A DNA stretch of 64,000 bases from JANXYY01 sp035530875 (GCA_035530875.1 DATKUB010000063.1:20990-84989), one strand, 5' to 3'; shown: positions 51,203 through 60,726, numbered from the stretch's first letter. Program-made: numbers and translations. Notes: generated by a model from the sequence alone, not told the origin.

Positions 51203-52264
51203 CTGAGCAACCCCAAGGCGCTCGGCGAGCCAGTCTGCTGTTCGGTAGCGATGTTCGGCAAGAACGTTGGCACAACCGTGATTTCCGTTTTCCAATAAGA
51301 GGAATTCGCTAGTCGAAGCCGTCTCATTGTGTAGTCGCTGCGCATGCTGCCAAGGAATCAGCCGATCAAGTTTGCCAGCCACAATCAATGTTGGACAGGT
51401 CAACCTTGCCGTCCGGTCTTCCATGTTCAACTTCAAAGCCTTTGACTTTGCCTCAACCTGATCGGCGGAACCCGATCGCACAGTGAAGGTTTCGCGCGTC
51501 AGTGCCGGCAAATCATCCCAGACTTCACCGAAGTTATAAGGGCCGCAGAGCGTTACACACGCTTTGATCCGCGCATCACCGCTGGCAAATCTTGGCGCGT
51601 AGTAGCCACCCAGGCTAACTCCCCACACCGCGATCCGGTCGGCATCAATCTCGCTGCGCAAAATAAGCGCATCCACGATCGCACGTCCAGGGACCTCCCA
51701 ATCAGGGCGGATAGGCAGTGCATACTCTGCCTCACCCTGCCCTGGCCCATCGACGCTAAATGTTGCGATTCCGCGTTCCAAGAAGAGGGCTTCGGTAGAT
51801 CGAAGCTCCTCTTTCGTCGAGTCGAGCCCGGGCACCATGATCACGACAGGGTGCGGAGCTTGACCTTTAGGAAGCCGCAAAATTCCGTAAATCTTGGCAC
51901 CGTCGAAGAGAATTTCGACCCGTTCTCCTGGTGGATCCAGATACGGCAGCGCGATATTAAGACAGCGCACCGCGTTCTCATGAGCGGTGCGCATCTGGAC
52001 TAAATCTCGAACAAAAACGAACTTTGCGAAATGGTAGAAAATCGAAGCAGTACCAAAATGTGCGGCGGCGGAGCGAAAGTGGTGACCCTCAAGCGCCTCA
52101 GCACCAAGCTCCTCGTAAGGGCGTGCCGCTGCCGACCAAGTCGAACACCAGTCGGACCAAGATTCGAGTCCGGTCATCACTCGGTCGAAGTCCGCTGCGG
52201 GCACGCCGTTTGCGGTAAACCGAGGACCCCAGTGAGAGCGGGCAGATGCGACGTATTCATCCAT
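51197..52264 (-). CDS. Alpha/beta hydrolase, ring-cleaving C-C hydrolase-like
   Basis: Serine hydrolase of 355 residues. ATG at 52264 follows AAGGATG by 8 bases; the longer frame overlaps livF. A helical N-terminal part (DWCSTWSAAARPYEELGAEA) precedes the hydrolase core, with the nucleophile in WGVSLGGYYAPRF, the Asp in IVAGKLDRLIPW and the His in LENGNHGCAN. This layout resembles 2,6-dihydroxypseudooxynicotine hydrolase, which cuts a C-C bond in nicotine breakdown, and its dipeptidyl-peptidase-like relatives. It is the last gene of the first transporter operon, so it probably acts on the imported compound. Confidence 0.85.
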   Translation of the reverse strand: MDEYVASARSHWGPRFTANGVPAADFDRVMTGLESWSDWCSTWSAAARPYEELGAEALEGHHFRSAAAHFGTASIFYHFAKFVFVRDLVQMRTAHENAVRCLNIALPYLDPPGERVEILFDGAKIYGILRLPKGQAPHPVVIMVPGLDSTKEELRSTEALFLERGIATFSVDGPGQGEAEYALPIRPDWEVPGRAIVDALILRSEIDADRIAVWGVSLGGYYAPRFASGDARIKACVTLCGPYNFGEVWDDLPALTRETFTVRSGSADQVEAKSKALKLNMEDRTARLTCPTLIVAGKLDRLIPWQHAQRLHNETASTSEFLLLENGNHGCANVLAEHRYRTADWLAERLGVAQS

Positions 52265-52292
52265 TAGTTCATCCTTGCAATCGGTTATTTGG

Positions 52293-53018
52293 TCAATCAG
52301 CAGCAGATACCGTGCCGCCGAGAAAGAGAGTGGCAATCTCTGGATTATTGAGAACTGCATCGGCCGTATCATGCAGTCGGACTTTCCCACCCTCCATCAC
52401 CACGCCATGTGTTGCGATTCCCAGACCCAGTCTCACGTTCTGTTCCACCAGCAGGATCGTCTTGCCACCGGAGTTGAGATCCTTGATGAGAGAGACCACC
52501 GATGCCAATGCCTTTGGGTCCAGGCCAAGTGACGGCTCATCCAACATGATCAGGAGCGGATCCAACATCAGGCAACGGGCAACCTCCACCATGCGTCGCT
52601 GTCCACCCGATAAATTACCGGCCGGATCTTTTGGCCGTTCTGCGATAAGTGGGACCATCCGGGAAATCTCCGCGTAGCGCTCGCGCAGCAAATCAGGATT
52701 CTTCCGCAAAATATAGCCGCCGAGCATTACGTTCTCGCGAATAGACATATGCGGAAAGAGCCCTTGAGACTGTGGGACCTGAGTCACGCCGAGCCCAAGG
52801 ATTCGGGCCGGGTCAACGCCGCCGATCTCGGTTCCCTTTAACGTAACCGTGCCCGCACTGGGCTTTAGCAAGCCGCTGGCCAATCTGAGGATCGTCGATT
52901 TTCCGGCCCCGTTTGGCCCCACGATGCAGGTGATGGTTCCGGCGGCACAGTCTAGGTTGACGCCTTGAAGTACGTCGCTACCGCCATAACCGGCAAAAAT
53001 GCCCTTCATTTGAAGCAT
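52293..53018 (-). CDS. livF: Branched-chain amino acid-type ABC transporter ATPase LivF (first system)
   Basis: One of two ATPases powering uptake. ATG at 53018 lies in a TGA-G-ATG junction after the LivM-LivG gene (GTG at 53027 is the alternative) and gives 241 residues. Motifs: IVGPNGAGKST (Walker A), LSGGQRRMVEVAR (signature), LLIMLDEPSLGLDP (Walker B), and QNVRLGL in the H-loop region, where the His is not obvious. It is followed by the hydrolase gene. Confidence 0.93.
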   Translation of the reverse strand: MLQMKGIFAGYGGSDVLQGVNLDCAAGTITCIVGPNGAGKSTILRLASGLLKPSAGTVTLKGTEIGGVDPARILGLGVTQVPQSQGLFPHMSIRENVMLGGYILRKNPDLLRERYAEISRMVPLIAERPKDPAGNLSGGQRRMVEVARCLMLDPLLIMLDEPSLGLDPKALASVVSLIKDLNSGGKTILLVEQNVRLGLGIATHGVVMEGGKVRLHDTADAVLNNPEIATLFLGGTVSAAD

Positions 53019-53019
53019 C

Positions 53020-54876
53020 TCAGACACCCCGAATATTTCTTAGCTCAGTAACCGGCCGAAGATGGGCTGCAGGCGCTTCTTTCCATTCGTCGCCTAAATA
53101 GGCATCTAGTACTAACGGATCTCGACGGATGTCATCGGGCTTGCCTTCTGCGATGGCCGATCCGCGGGAAAAGACGATGACTGGGTCACAGAGTTTGAGC
53201 ACCATTGGGATGTTGTGCTCGACAATCAGGAATGAAACGCCCTGGCTATTCAAATCGCGAATAACACCAGCCAACTTTTCAACCAGACTCGGATTGATCC
53301 CACTAGCTGGTTCATCGAGCAAGATGAGTCTGGGCTCCATCATCAAAACCTGGGCCAGTTCGACGAGTTTTCGCTGACCATACGAAAGGGTCCCGACGCT
53401 CTGATCGGCGAATGAGGCTAACCCGACATAGTCCAATAAATGACGAGCCCGATCCGCTTCATGACCGCTCACCGCGCTGGACAACAACGTTCGCCAAGCG
53501 GCATCAGGCAACGGAGCAACCACATTTTCTAGGACTGACATGCTGTTAAAGAGCCGAGTGACCTGAAAGGTGCGTCCAAGGCCTCGATGTCCTCGTTCCC
53601 AAGGCTTGAGTCTGTCGATCCGTTTGCCGTCGAACCAAATTTCGCCCTTATCCGGTGGCATGACCCCGGTTATCAAATTGAAAAGAGTGGTCTTTCCGGA
53701 GCCGTTTGGCCCAATCAGGCCGGTAATTGACCCCGCCTGGACGCGCAGGTCTGCATTGTTGACTGCGGTCAAACCGCCGAAGGACTTGGATACACCCCGA
53801 ACATCAAGCAGCGTTACTGGTTCAGCGCCGGGTGTTGGCAGCTTCAACTTGTTCTGAAATTCCAGCCGACCTTTGCCGAGCGCTCCGATCTGATTGGTGA
53901 ATTCGACCGTGACTTGATGACGGCGCAACCACCAGGCTTCAAAAGTCGGCAACAACCCTTTCGGCATGAAAAGAACAACAAGGACCAGGGTGATCCCAAG
54001 GAGTAACACTCGAGTGTCTGAGCCGCCGCCATAGACGTTGGCAGCCTCACCGGCTATTTGCAGAACAATCGCGCCAACTACCGGTCCCCACAAGGTTCCA
54101 CGACCGCCGATCAATGCCGCCAACACGATCATTACGCTGCCTAAAATATTGAACATGCCGATGGGGTTGAGGAACGTAATGAAGTAGGCATAGACCGCGC
54201 CAGCCATTCCGATGAAAAAGGCACTGCAGCAGAATGCGACGATTTTGGTGAACGATGTGTTAACGCCTATTGCCGCAGCCTTGCCTTCATCTTCGCGAAT
54301 AGCCAGCAACGCGGTGCCAAATTTGCGCTTGCGAATCTGGGCAGAAAAGACAACCGTTATGAGCATCAATAGCAAAAATAGGTAGTAGAACGGGATTGCT
54401 TGAATATCGCGTGACCACGATGGAAGAGCGAGGGTGATCCCGTCGGATCCGTTGGTTAGCGACTTCCAGTTTGTTACGATCGCTTGTGCGGAGAGAAGCA
54501 ACGCAATCGTGATGATGACAAAAGCATGGCTGCGCCTTCGCAACACGATACTGCCAAGCACCAGTGCGGCCAGGACGGCAACCAGACCGCCAATGGGCGC
54601 CAGCAATATCGGATTTACGCCGGTATGCATGGCAATGATTGCCGCAGTGTAGGCACCAAGGCCGAGGAATGCGCTGTGGCCAAGCGAAATGTAGCCGGCA
54701 TAGCCGGAAATAATGTTCCAACTGACCGACTGAACAGCCAGAAGAAATGCAAGAAGCAAGATCGTCTGCTGATATATGTCGTAGGGACGAATAACCGGAT
54801 AAAGAATTAGCACCCCAACAAATATGACGACGAGTGCCCGGCGCCCACTAAACAGTGCCCGAACAAGTGAAATCAT
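53020..54876 (-). CDS. Fused LivM permease and LivG ATPase (first system)
   Basis: A single 618-residue polypeptide containing both a permease and an ATPase of a branched-chain amino acid-type importer. Residues about 10-310 are a LivM permease with eight or more helices, including SGYAGYISLGHSAFLGLGAY. After a linker, residues about 352-600 are LivG: TGLIGPNGSGKTT, LSYGQRKLVELAQ, LILLDEPASGINP and IVEHNIPMVLKL. In the second system these are separate genes. It overlaps livH (4 bp). Confidence 0.93.
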   Translation of the reverse strand: MISLVRALFSGRRALVVIFVGVLILYPVIRPYDIYQQTILLLAFLLAVQSVSWNIISGYAGYISLGHSAFLGLGAYTAAIIAMHTGVNPILLAPIGGLVAVLAALVLGSIVLRRRSHAFVIITIALLLSAQAIVTNWKSLTNGSDGITLALPSWSRDIQAIPFYYLFLLLMLITVVFSAQIRKRKFGTALLAIREDEGKAAAIGVNTSFTKIVAFCCSAFFIGMAGAVYAYFITFLNPIGMFNILGSVMIVLAALIGGRGTLWGPVVGAIVLQIAGEAANVYGGGSDTRVLLLGITLVLVVLFMPKGLLPTFEAWWLRRHQVTVEFTNQIGALGKGRLEFQNKLKLPTPGAEPVTLLDVRGVSKSFGGLTAVNNADLRVQAGSITGLIGPNGSGKTTLFNLITGVMPPDKGEIWFDGKRIDRLKPWERGHRGLGRTFQVTRLFNSMSVLENVVAPLPDAAWRTLLSSAVSGHEADRARHLLDYVGLASFADQSVGTLSYGQRKLVELAQVLMMEPRLILLDEPASGINPSLVEKLAGVIRDLNSQGVSFLIVEHNIPMVLKLCDPVIVFSRGSAIAEGKPDDIRRDPLVLDAYLGDEWKEAPAAHLRPVTELRNIRGV

Positions 54877-55754
54877 GCGGCAACATCTTCCCGCAATTGC
54901 GATCCAAATAAGCCTTGGGGTCTAACTAAGAGCACGACGAGGATCGTCATATAAAAAACTAGCGTCGCCCACTGCAACGATATGTATGTGGCGGTCAGAG
55001 TTTCAGCCAAACCCAGAAGTAGTGCGGCGACAAATGCGCCGGGCAGGCTACCCATGCCGCCGAGAACGACGATTCCGAGCAGCCGCGAGATCCAGTCATA
55101 GTGCGAGGCCGGAAAGAATGGGTAGAGCACTGAAAGAATCGACCCGCCGACGCCGGCGGTGGCGGTGCCGATCGCAAATGCGAGTGCGGCCACCCCAGTT
55201 GCACTAACTCCGATGAGGGCCGCACTGGTCGGGTTTTGCGAAGTGGCCCGAATAGCTCGGCCAGTCCAAGTTTTTGACAAGATGAAATAAAGAGCGGCAA
55301 GCATGACTAGAGCAACAGTTGCCCCGTACACCTGAGTTTTAGGAAATATGAGTCCGCCCAGTCGGAATGACTGGTCAAAATAGGATGGTGTCGCAGAGCG
55401 AAACTTGTTGCCTGCGAAGACGTTGAGCAGGCCCTCAATGGTGAGGGCCAGCCCAAACGTCAGGAGAACTGACATAGACACCGATGCCGCGCCGATGCGC
55501 GAGATCACCGTCCGATAGAGCAGCCAGCCCACGCCGAACATCAAGAAGGTCATCAGAATTGCGATCAAGAAAGGATCGATTCCGGTGGCTCTCCAGATGT
55601 ACCAAGTGATCATCGCGGACGCGATCAACAGGGCCCCGTGGGCGACGTTGATGATTCGCATGACTCCAAACACCAGGGTTAGGCCCGATGCCATGAGGGC
55701 GTAAACGCCGCCAATAAGAAGTCCGAGAATCAGTGACTGGACTAGATGCTCCAT
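54873..55754 (-). CDS. livH: LivH-type ABC permease (first system)
   Basis: Membrane permease of 293 residues with about eight helices. It begins with the family pattern LILGLLIGGVYALMASGLTL and carries LVFGVMRIINVAHGALL near residues 28-44. A further signature is VVLGGMGSLPGAFVAALLLG near residue 232. It lies 28 bp after the binding-protein gene and overlaps the LivM-LivG gene. Confidence 0.93.
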   Translation of the reverse strand: MEHLVQSLILGLLIGGVYALMASGLTLVFGVMRIINVAHGALLIASAMITWYIWRATGIDPFLIAILMTFLMFGVGWLLYRTVISRIGAASVSMSVLLTFGLALTIEGLLNVFAGNKFRSATPSYFDQSFRLGGLIFPKTQVYGATVALVMLAALYFILSKTWTGRAIRATSQNPTSAALIGVSATGVAALAFAIGTATAGVGGSILSVLYPFFPASHYDWISRLLGIVVLGGMGSLPGAFVAALLLGLAETLTATYISLQWATLVFYMTILVVLLVRPQGLFGSQLREDVAA

Positions 55755-55782
55755 CGATCACAACTCCCTTTCCGTGCTGAAA

Positions 55783-57030
55783 TTATTTCCAGGCGGGTTT
55801 CGGATAGACAACCGTCGTGGTTGTCGCTGCAGCGCTAGGTGCCACAATTTCAACCGAACCACTCTGCCACTGAGCGAGAATAAACGAACTCTGCGGAGCA
55901 CCTGTTGCATCCCAAGACAGTGGGCCAAGGATGGTCTCCACCGTATTGGCGTGCAGCCAGTCGGCGAGTTTTGTCTGATCAATGCTGCCAACAGATTCAA
56001 CGGCTTTCTGCAAAATCTGCGCCGCGGCGAAAGCATCAGCTGCATCCTCTGCCGGTACCTCGTTGTTGTACTTCTGCGCGTAGGCAGCAACGAATTCCTT
56101 GTTTAGGGGAGTGTTGGCCTTCTCATTCCAACTTACGGTGTAGAACACACCTTCAGTATTCGCTGCTCCGACACCAGTGCTGTATTGGCTGCCATTACCT
56201 GGCGCCGATGTCTGGAATAGCGCCTTTGGCGAATATCCAACCTGACGCAGGGAACGGACCAACGAAACGCCGTCCTCGAAAACTGCACCCTGAGCAATAA
56301 TGTCAGGCTTCTTGGCGGCTATCGCGCTTGCCACCGTCTGGAAGTTCGAGGTTTCAGCCGGGTAGACCTTCGAATACAACGTCTTGATGCCTAGCGCCTC
56401 AAGTTGGCTCTGCATACTCTCGATCACCGGGCGGGTGAAAGGATCGTCTTGGGTGGCGTAGGCCGCACTCTTCGGACGGGTGTCGACTGGAAGTGACTTG
56501 ATCCAGTTCACGAAGACGTCGGCTTGAGCCGATGCCACAGCAGGTTGGGCAAAGAATAAGTACTTGAATCCGCGGGTAAACATCGTCGGCGCCCCGCCAG
56601 CAGGCTCCACGTAGAGCATGCCGTTCTTCTCCGCAACAGCAGAGGCGGGGAAGTTCAGGAGAGATGAAAAAGTGCCAAGCAGCAAATCCACTTTGTCCTG
56701 AGTTATCAACCGCGTGTAGTCAGCAACTGCGGTGTCCTGATTGCTCGCGTCATCTGTGATCTTGAGTTCAACTGGGTGCCCTAGCAGACCCCCGTTGGCG
56801 TTAACCATGTCGCGCCAGACTTCATAGCCGCGCTGGGCTTGAGTACCCGGCTGGGAGAAATCCCCAGTTAGGGGCAGGGAGATACCGATTACGGTCGGCG
56901 CCGTGGCTACGGCCGCCTTGCTCGATGTCGCCGGACTGCCGCAGGCTGCGACAGTGAGAGCCGCAGCAGCAATGACGGTAAGCCCGAAAATTTTCCTTCG
57001 ATTGAAAGAACGTCCAGAAATTTTATTCAT
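55783..57030 (-). CDS. Substrate-binding lipoprotein of the first amino-acid-type ABC importer
   Basis: Extracytoplasmic receptor of the LivJ/LivK class (Peripl_BP_6 type). ATG at 57030, five bases after GGAGG, gives 415 residues; the upstream frame is not needed. A lipoprotein signal peptide ends in TVAAC near residue 30. The mature part starts with IGISLPLTGDFSQPGTQAQR and has the family segment ITDDASNQDTAVADYTRLIT. It resembles the second system's receptor closely, so both may bind related ligands. A LacI-type operator lies 17-28 bases upstream. Confidence 0.92.
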   Translation of the reverse strand: MNKISGRSFNRRKIFGLTVIAAAALTVAACGSPATSSKAAVATAPTVIGISLPLTGDFSQPGTQAQRGYEVWRDMVNANGGLLGHPVELKITDDASNQDTAVADYTRLITQDKVDLLLGTFSSLLNFPASAVAEKNGMLYVEPAGGAPTMFTRGFKYLFFAQPAVASAQADVFVNWIKSLPVDTRPKSAAYATQDDPFTRPVIESMQSQLEALGIKTLYSKVYPAETSNFQTVASAIAAKKPDIIAQGAVFEDGVSLVRSLRQVGYSPKALFQTSAPGNGSQYSTGVGAANTEGVFYTVSWNEKANTPLNKEFVAAYAQKYNNEVPAEDAADAFAAAQILQKAVESVGSIDQTKLADWLHANTVETILGPLSWDATGAPQSSFILAQWQSGSVEIVAPSAAATTTTVVYPKPAWK

Positions 57031-57046
57031 GGATCCTCCAGTAATA

Positions 57047-57058
57047 GCAATCGATTGC
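57047..57058. promoter_or_regulatory. LacI-type operator O1 before the first transporter operon
   Basis: Perfect 12-bp palindrome GCAATCGATTGC with the central CG of LacI-family sites. It lies just after the predicted transcription start and before the ribosome site of the binding-protein gene, so bound repressor would block elongation. An identical copy is at 63460-63471. Confidence 0.75.
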
Positions 57059-57071
57059 GGTGACATCCACC

Positions 57072-57100
57072 ATCCTCTGACTTAGAACAGATCCTGTCAA
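57072..57100 (-). promoter_or_regulatory. Promoter of the first transporter operon
   Basis: On the minus strand a perfect TTGACA (57100-57095), 17 bases, then GAGGAT (57077-57072). Transcription should start near 57065, some 7 bases before operator O1. It lies in a 337-bp gap (57031-57367) with no gene. Confidence 0.6.
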
Positions 57101-57279
57101 TAGGCTGAAAAAATGCTTAAATTTTGCCTTTTTGGCAAGAACTGTTGGCTGGGAGGAGCTCGTTACACCAGGTTGTCACCGAGTCGACCTGCTGTTTTCT
57201 GCTTGAGGGCGTCGGCTACCGGCAACAACGCGAATCCGGCTGCACTTAACCCTTTCCCGTAAGGCGCGTCACTATCTCA

Positions 57280-57291
57280 CAATCGTTTGCA
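57280..57291. promoter_or_regulatory. Possible auxiliary LacI-type operator O2
   Basis: CAATCGTTTGCA matches the AANCGNTT core of the other three sites. It lies 233 bp from O1, centre to centre, between the end of the second livF and the first operon's promoter, a spacing that could support repressor looping. The flanking symmetry is poorer than in O1. Confidence 0.4.
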
Positions 57292-57367
57292 AACTAGTGC
57301 CAACCGCAAACCTGAAGTCGAATTGCGAATCCGCGTCGACTAACTGTGCACCAAAGGATTGGCCTGT

Positions 57368-58123
57368 TTAGGCTTCACTCGGTTTCGGCTTAGCGCTGGC
57401 GCCAAGATAGAGCCTGGAAACTTCTGGGTCGTTGAGGAGTTCCTCGCCAGTACCGATCAGAGCGACTTTGCCCGCCTCAAGAACTGCACCTCGGTTGGAG
57501 GCGGCCAATCCGGATCGAGCGTTCTGCTCAACCAGGAGCAATGTGCGTCCGCCCGAAGCAAGTGTTCGGATGCTTTCGAAAACCAACTTACGAGACTTCG
57601 GGTCCAGACCGATCGACGGTTCGTCAAGAAGAATGAGTGCGGGATCAAGCATCAATGAACGGGCAACCTCAACTTGCTTCTGTTCACCACCTGATAGCGA
57701 ACCGGCAGCGGCGCTCCGGCGCGTCCCGACAATTGGGAACAGGTCGATGGCTTGCTCCATCCGGGTCTTGATCAGAGCTTGATCGTTAAGGATGAAAGCG
57801 CCCATCAGAACGTTCTCCCAAACGGTCATCCCCGGAAAAAGGCTCCGGTCTTGTGGGACGTGAACGATGCCTAGTCCAAGACGCTGCCTTGAACTTAGTC
57901 CACTGATTCCTTGACCTTTGAAGATCACCTCTCCGCCCTTGATGCCAAGCAAGCCGCTGATCGTTTTTAGGACGGTCGACTTGCCGGCGCCATTTGGCCC
58001 AATCAGACACACGATCTGACCCTGTTCAACTTGAAGGTCGACGCCCTTCAGCACCAAGCCAGCTCCGTATCCGGCAGTTACTTCATTGAGACTAAGAAGT
58101 GTCATCTTCTGCTTTCCATCCAT
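57368..58123 (-). CDS. livF: LivF-type ABC ATPase (second system)
   Basis: ATPase of the second branched-chain amino acid-type importer, 251 residues from ATG at 58123, which follows the livG stop as TGA-G-ATG; ATG at 58105 (MTLLSLNEV) is also possible. Motifs are LIGPNGAGKST, LSGGEQKQVEVAR, LILLDEPSIGLDP and LLVEQNARSG. It is the last gene of the second transporter operon. Confidence 0.93.
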   Translation of the reverse strand: MDGKQKMTLLSLNEVTAGYGAGLVLKGVDLQVEQGQIVCLIGPNGAGKSTVLKTISGLLGIKGGEVIFKGQGISGLSSRQRLGLGIVHVPQDRSLFPGMTVWENVLMGAFILNDQALIKTRMEQAIDLFPIVGTRRSAAAGSLSGGEQKQVEVARSLMLDPALILLDEPSIGLDPKSRKLVFESIRTLASGGRTLLLVEQNARSGLAASNRGAVLEAGKVALIGTGEELLNDPEVSRLYLGASAKPKPSEA

Positions 58124-58124
58124 C

Positions 58125-58856
58125 TCAATCACCCAAGTAGGCGTCGAGGACAAGTGGGTTTGTTTGGACATCGGACGGGGCGCCCTTAGCGATTGTCGCA
58201 CCACGATCCAACACAATTACCGGATCACAGAGGCGCATAACAAGTTGCATATCGTGCTCGACGATAAGAAAAGTAACGCCTTGTGCGTGCCTTGATCTGA
58301 TGTGGCGTTCCATGGTTTCAATCATCACGGGATTGACACCGGCTGTCGGTTCGTCGAGGAGCACCAACTTCGGGCTGCTCATTAGAACCGCTGCAAACTC
58401 AAGGAGTTTCCGTTGCCCATAAGACAGATCCGAGGCACGGTAATCGGAGAGATCGGAGAGCTTGAACTCTTCCAGCATCTCGCCCGCTGTTAACCGATCT
58501 GACTCCGTGACTCTAGAGCGGAAAAGGTTTGCTAACGGATAACTGCTCGCCACAACCAGATTCTCAAGAACCGACAGGTGTGGGAATATTCTCGCTTGCT
58601 GGAAAGTTCTCGAGAGACCTCGGCGATAGAGCTTTGCTGGGCTTGGCTTTTCGACCTTCTTACCATTGAAACTGAAATCGCCGGAATCGGCCTTGAGATA
58701 CCCAGTAAGAATGTTGAATGCAGTGGTTTTGCCCGAACCATTTGGTCCAATCAGCGCCGTAATGGTTCCCTGCTCAACCTCAAAGGAGCAGTTGTCGACC
58801 GCGGTGATTCCGCCAAAGCGTTTGGTAAGTCCGCGGACCTCAAGAAGGGAGCTCAT
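58125..58856 (-). CDS. livG: LivG-type ABC ATPase (second system)
   Basis: ATPase of 243 residues with LIGPNGSGKTT, LSYGQRKLLEFAA, LVLLDEPTAGVNP and IVEHDMQLVMRL, the H-loop. The segment KLYRRGLSRTFQQARIFPHL is typical of LivG. The ATG overlaps the livM stop by 4 bp. Confidence 0.94.
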   Translation of the reverse strand: MSSLLEVRGLTKRFGGITAVDNCSFEVEQGTITALIGPNGSGKTTAFNILTGYLKADSGDFSFNGKKVEKPSPAKLYRRGLSRTFQQARIFPHLSVLENLVVASSYPLANLFRSRVTESDRLTAGEMLEEFKLSDLSDYRASDLSYGQRKLLEFAAVLMSSPKLVLLDEPTAGVNPVMIETMERHIRSRHAQGVTFLIVEHDMQLVMRLCDPVIVLDRGATIAKGAPSDVQTNPLVLDAYLGD

Positions 58857-59851
58857 CGTGCCACTTCCTGATCGTTGGTTGCCAGTGACGCTAACTGTTG
58901 CATTCTCGATTTAGCACGCAACCGTTCCATGATTGTCGGCAATACTCCTTGCGGAAGCACGAGCATAATAAGCAGGAAAATTGCGGCGTAAGCGAGTAAG
59001 TAGAACTGGCTACCGCCGAATTGGTAGGCAAACGTCTGCTGCGCAGGAACCAGAATGAAGGCGCCGATGATCGGGCCCCAGAGTGTTCCGCGTCCACCGA
59101 GAAAGGTCATCAGAACCATTCCGATAGTGATCAAGGGATCAACGGCAAACTGCGGGTAAATGAAACCGCTGTAATAGGCCCAAACGCCGCCAACCATCGC
59201 CGCAATTCCGACGCTGAACCCAAACGCCACGATCTTCACCATGGTCACCCGCACTCCAACGCCGTGTGCCTTGTCTTCGTCGGCCTTTACTGCCGCCAAC
59301 GAAAGGCCGATTTTTGAGCGCCGGAAATAGTAAGAGATTCCCATGGCAACCAGGAGCAGAGTTAGCATCGCGTAATAGAACGGCCAGGCGAAGTGTTCGA
59401 CACCAAATGGCGGAATTGCAACGCTCTTTCCTTGAGCTCCACCAGTAACTGTCCGAAGGTTGAAGGCTAGAGTCTGGGCAATGAACAGCAGGGTGATGGT
59501 CACAATCGCGAATACGTCGGCCCTGGTCCGCATTGCGATCCAGCCGATTGGAATGCTCAGGACTCCAGCGCAGATTCCGATGATCGGCAATAAGAAAAAT
59601 GGCGAGTATCCATTGCCGACACTGTGATGGAAAATAATCGCGACGCTATACGCACCAATTCCAAAGAACGCGGCATGGCCAAGCGATGGGTAGCCGGCAT
59701 AACCACCAACCAAATTCCAAGAAGTTGCCAAGGCTGAATACATCAACGTGAAGATCAAGAGGTTGACGACCCAGACCGGTCCAATCCCGAGCGGCAAAAT
59801 TGCCAGAGCACCAAAGAAAGTTACGGCGCGAAGAAGTCCGGCCCTGGTCAT
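58853..59851 (-). CDS. livM: LivM-type ABC permease (second system)
   Basis: Membrane permease of 332 residues with about nine helices and the family motif GGYAGYPSLGHAAFFGIGAY near residues 48-67, plus FLGGRGTLWGPIIGAFIL near residue 250. A short basic tail follows the last helix. Overlaps livH and livG by 4 bp each. Confidence 0.94.
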   Translation of the reverse strand: MTRAGLLRAVTFFGALAILPLGIGPVWVVNLLIFTLMYSALATSWNLVGGYAGYPSLGHAAFFGIGAYSVAIIFHHSVGNGYSPFFLLPIIGICAGVLSIPIGWIAMRTRADVFAIVTITLLFIAQTLAFNLRTVTGGAQGKSVAIPPFGVEHFAWPFYYAMLTLLLVAMGISYYFRRSKIGLSLAAVKADEDKAHGVGVRVTMVKIVAFGFSVGIAAMVGGVWAYYSGFIYPQFAVDPLITIGMVLMTFLGGRGTLWGPIIGAFILVPAQQTFAYQFGGSQFYLLAYAAIFLLIMLVLPQGVLPTIMERLRAKSRMQQLASLATNDQEVAR

Positions 59852-60726
59852 AGTGATCCTCTAACTCGGGCGCCAAATAAGCCTCGTGGTCTAAGGAGCA
59901 GAACCAACAGGAGGACTATGAAGAATGTGAAATCAGACCAGATTGGCGAAGCTAGCGCGGAAACTATCGCTGAGGCCACCCCCATGATCAAGGCGCCAAT
60001 CACGGAGCCGCCGATACTGCCGAGGCCGCCGAGAACAACAACGGTCAGCAGGCGAGAGATCAGGTCGTAATGCGATCCCGGATTGAACGGAACGATTAAG
60101 CCGAAGACCGCACCCGCGGCGGCTGCGGTGGCGACGCCAAGGCCGAAGCCGAATGCGGATACAAGTTTAGAATTGACACCAAGCAACTGCGCCGACATCG
60201 GGTTCTGAACAGTAGCTCTGACCGAGCGTCCAAACTTGGTCTTTTGAAGTAGGACGTATAGCACACCGAGCATCACGAGTGAGAGCAAAAAGGCGTAAAA
60301 ACGAACTTCGTTTACCTGATAACCGGCGATAGTCCAACTGTGGTTTTCATAGCCCGGCTGAATTGAACGGTACGTGGTCTTGTAGATGATCGCCATCAAA
60401 CCTTCAAGACCAAGAGCCATTGCAAAGGTAACAAGTAACGAGAGCTCGACCATGTCGTCTTGACGTAACGGGCGAAGCAAGAACCACTGAGCCCCTGCGC
60501 CAATTACAAACATGATTGGGGTGGTGATGAGGATTGATAAAAACGGATCTAGCCCGGTCAACTGAAGGAGACTGAAGGATAGATACGAAGCAAAAATTAC
60601 AAAAGCACCCTGGGCTAAGTTGATGACTTTCATGATTCCGAAAATCAAAGTTTGACCACTGGCCATAAGCGCATACACGCCGCCGGTAAGTGCTCCCAGA
60701 ATTATTGCCTGAATTAATGAATGCAT
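59848..60726 (-). CDS. livH: LivH-type ABC permease (second system)
   Basis: Membrane permease of 292 residues. The start IILGALTGGVYALMASGQTL and the segment GIMKVINLAQGAFVIFASYL are typical, with VVLGGLGSIGGSVIGALIMG near residue 230. No good ribosome site is seen before the ATG. A terminator separates it from the upstream binding-protein gene, so it probably depends on readthrough. Confidence 0.93.
   Translation of the reverse strand: MHSLIQAIILGALTGGVYALMASGQTLIFGIMKVINLAQGAFVIFASYLSFSLLQLTGLDPFLSILITTPIMFVIGAGAQWFLLRPLRQDDMVELSLLVTFAMALGLEGLMAIIYKTTYRSIQPGYENHSWTIAGYQVNEVRFYAFLLSLVMLGVLYVLLQKTKFGRSVRATVQNPMSAQLLGVNSKLVSAFGFGLGVATAAAAGAVFGLIVPFNPGSHYDLISRLLTVVVLGGLGSIGGSVIGALIMGVASAIVSALASPIWSDFTFFIVLLLVLLLRPRGLFGARVRGSL

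Noticed and set aside
57123..57138. TTGCC-TTTTT-GGCAA hairpin after the second transporter operon
   Set aside because: Only a 5-bp stem, far from the livF stop, and no U-run in the right direction; not a convincing terminator.
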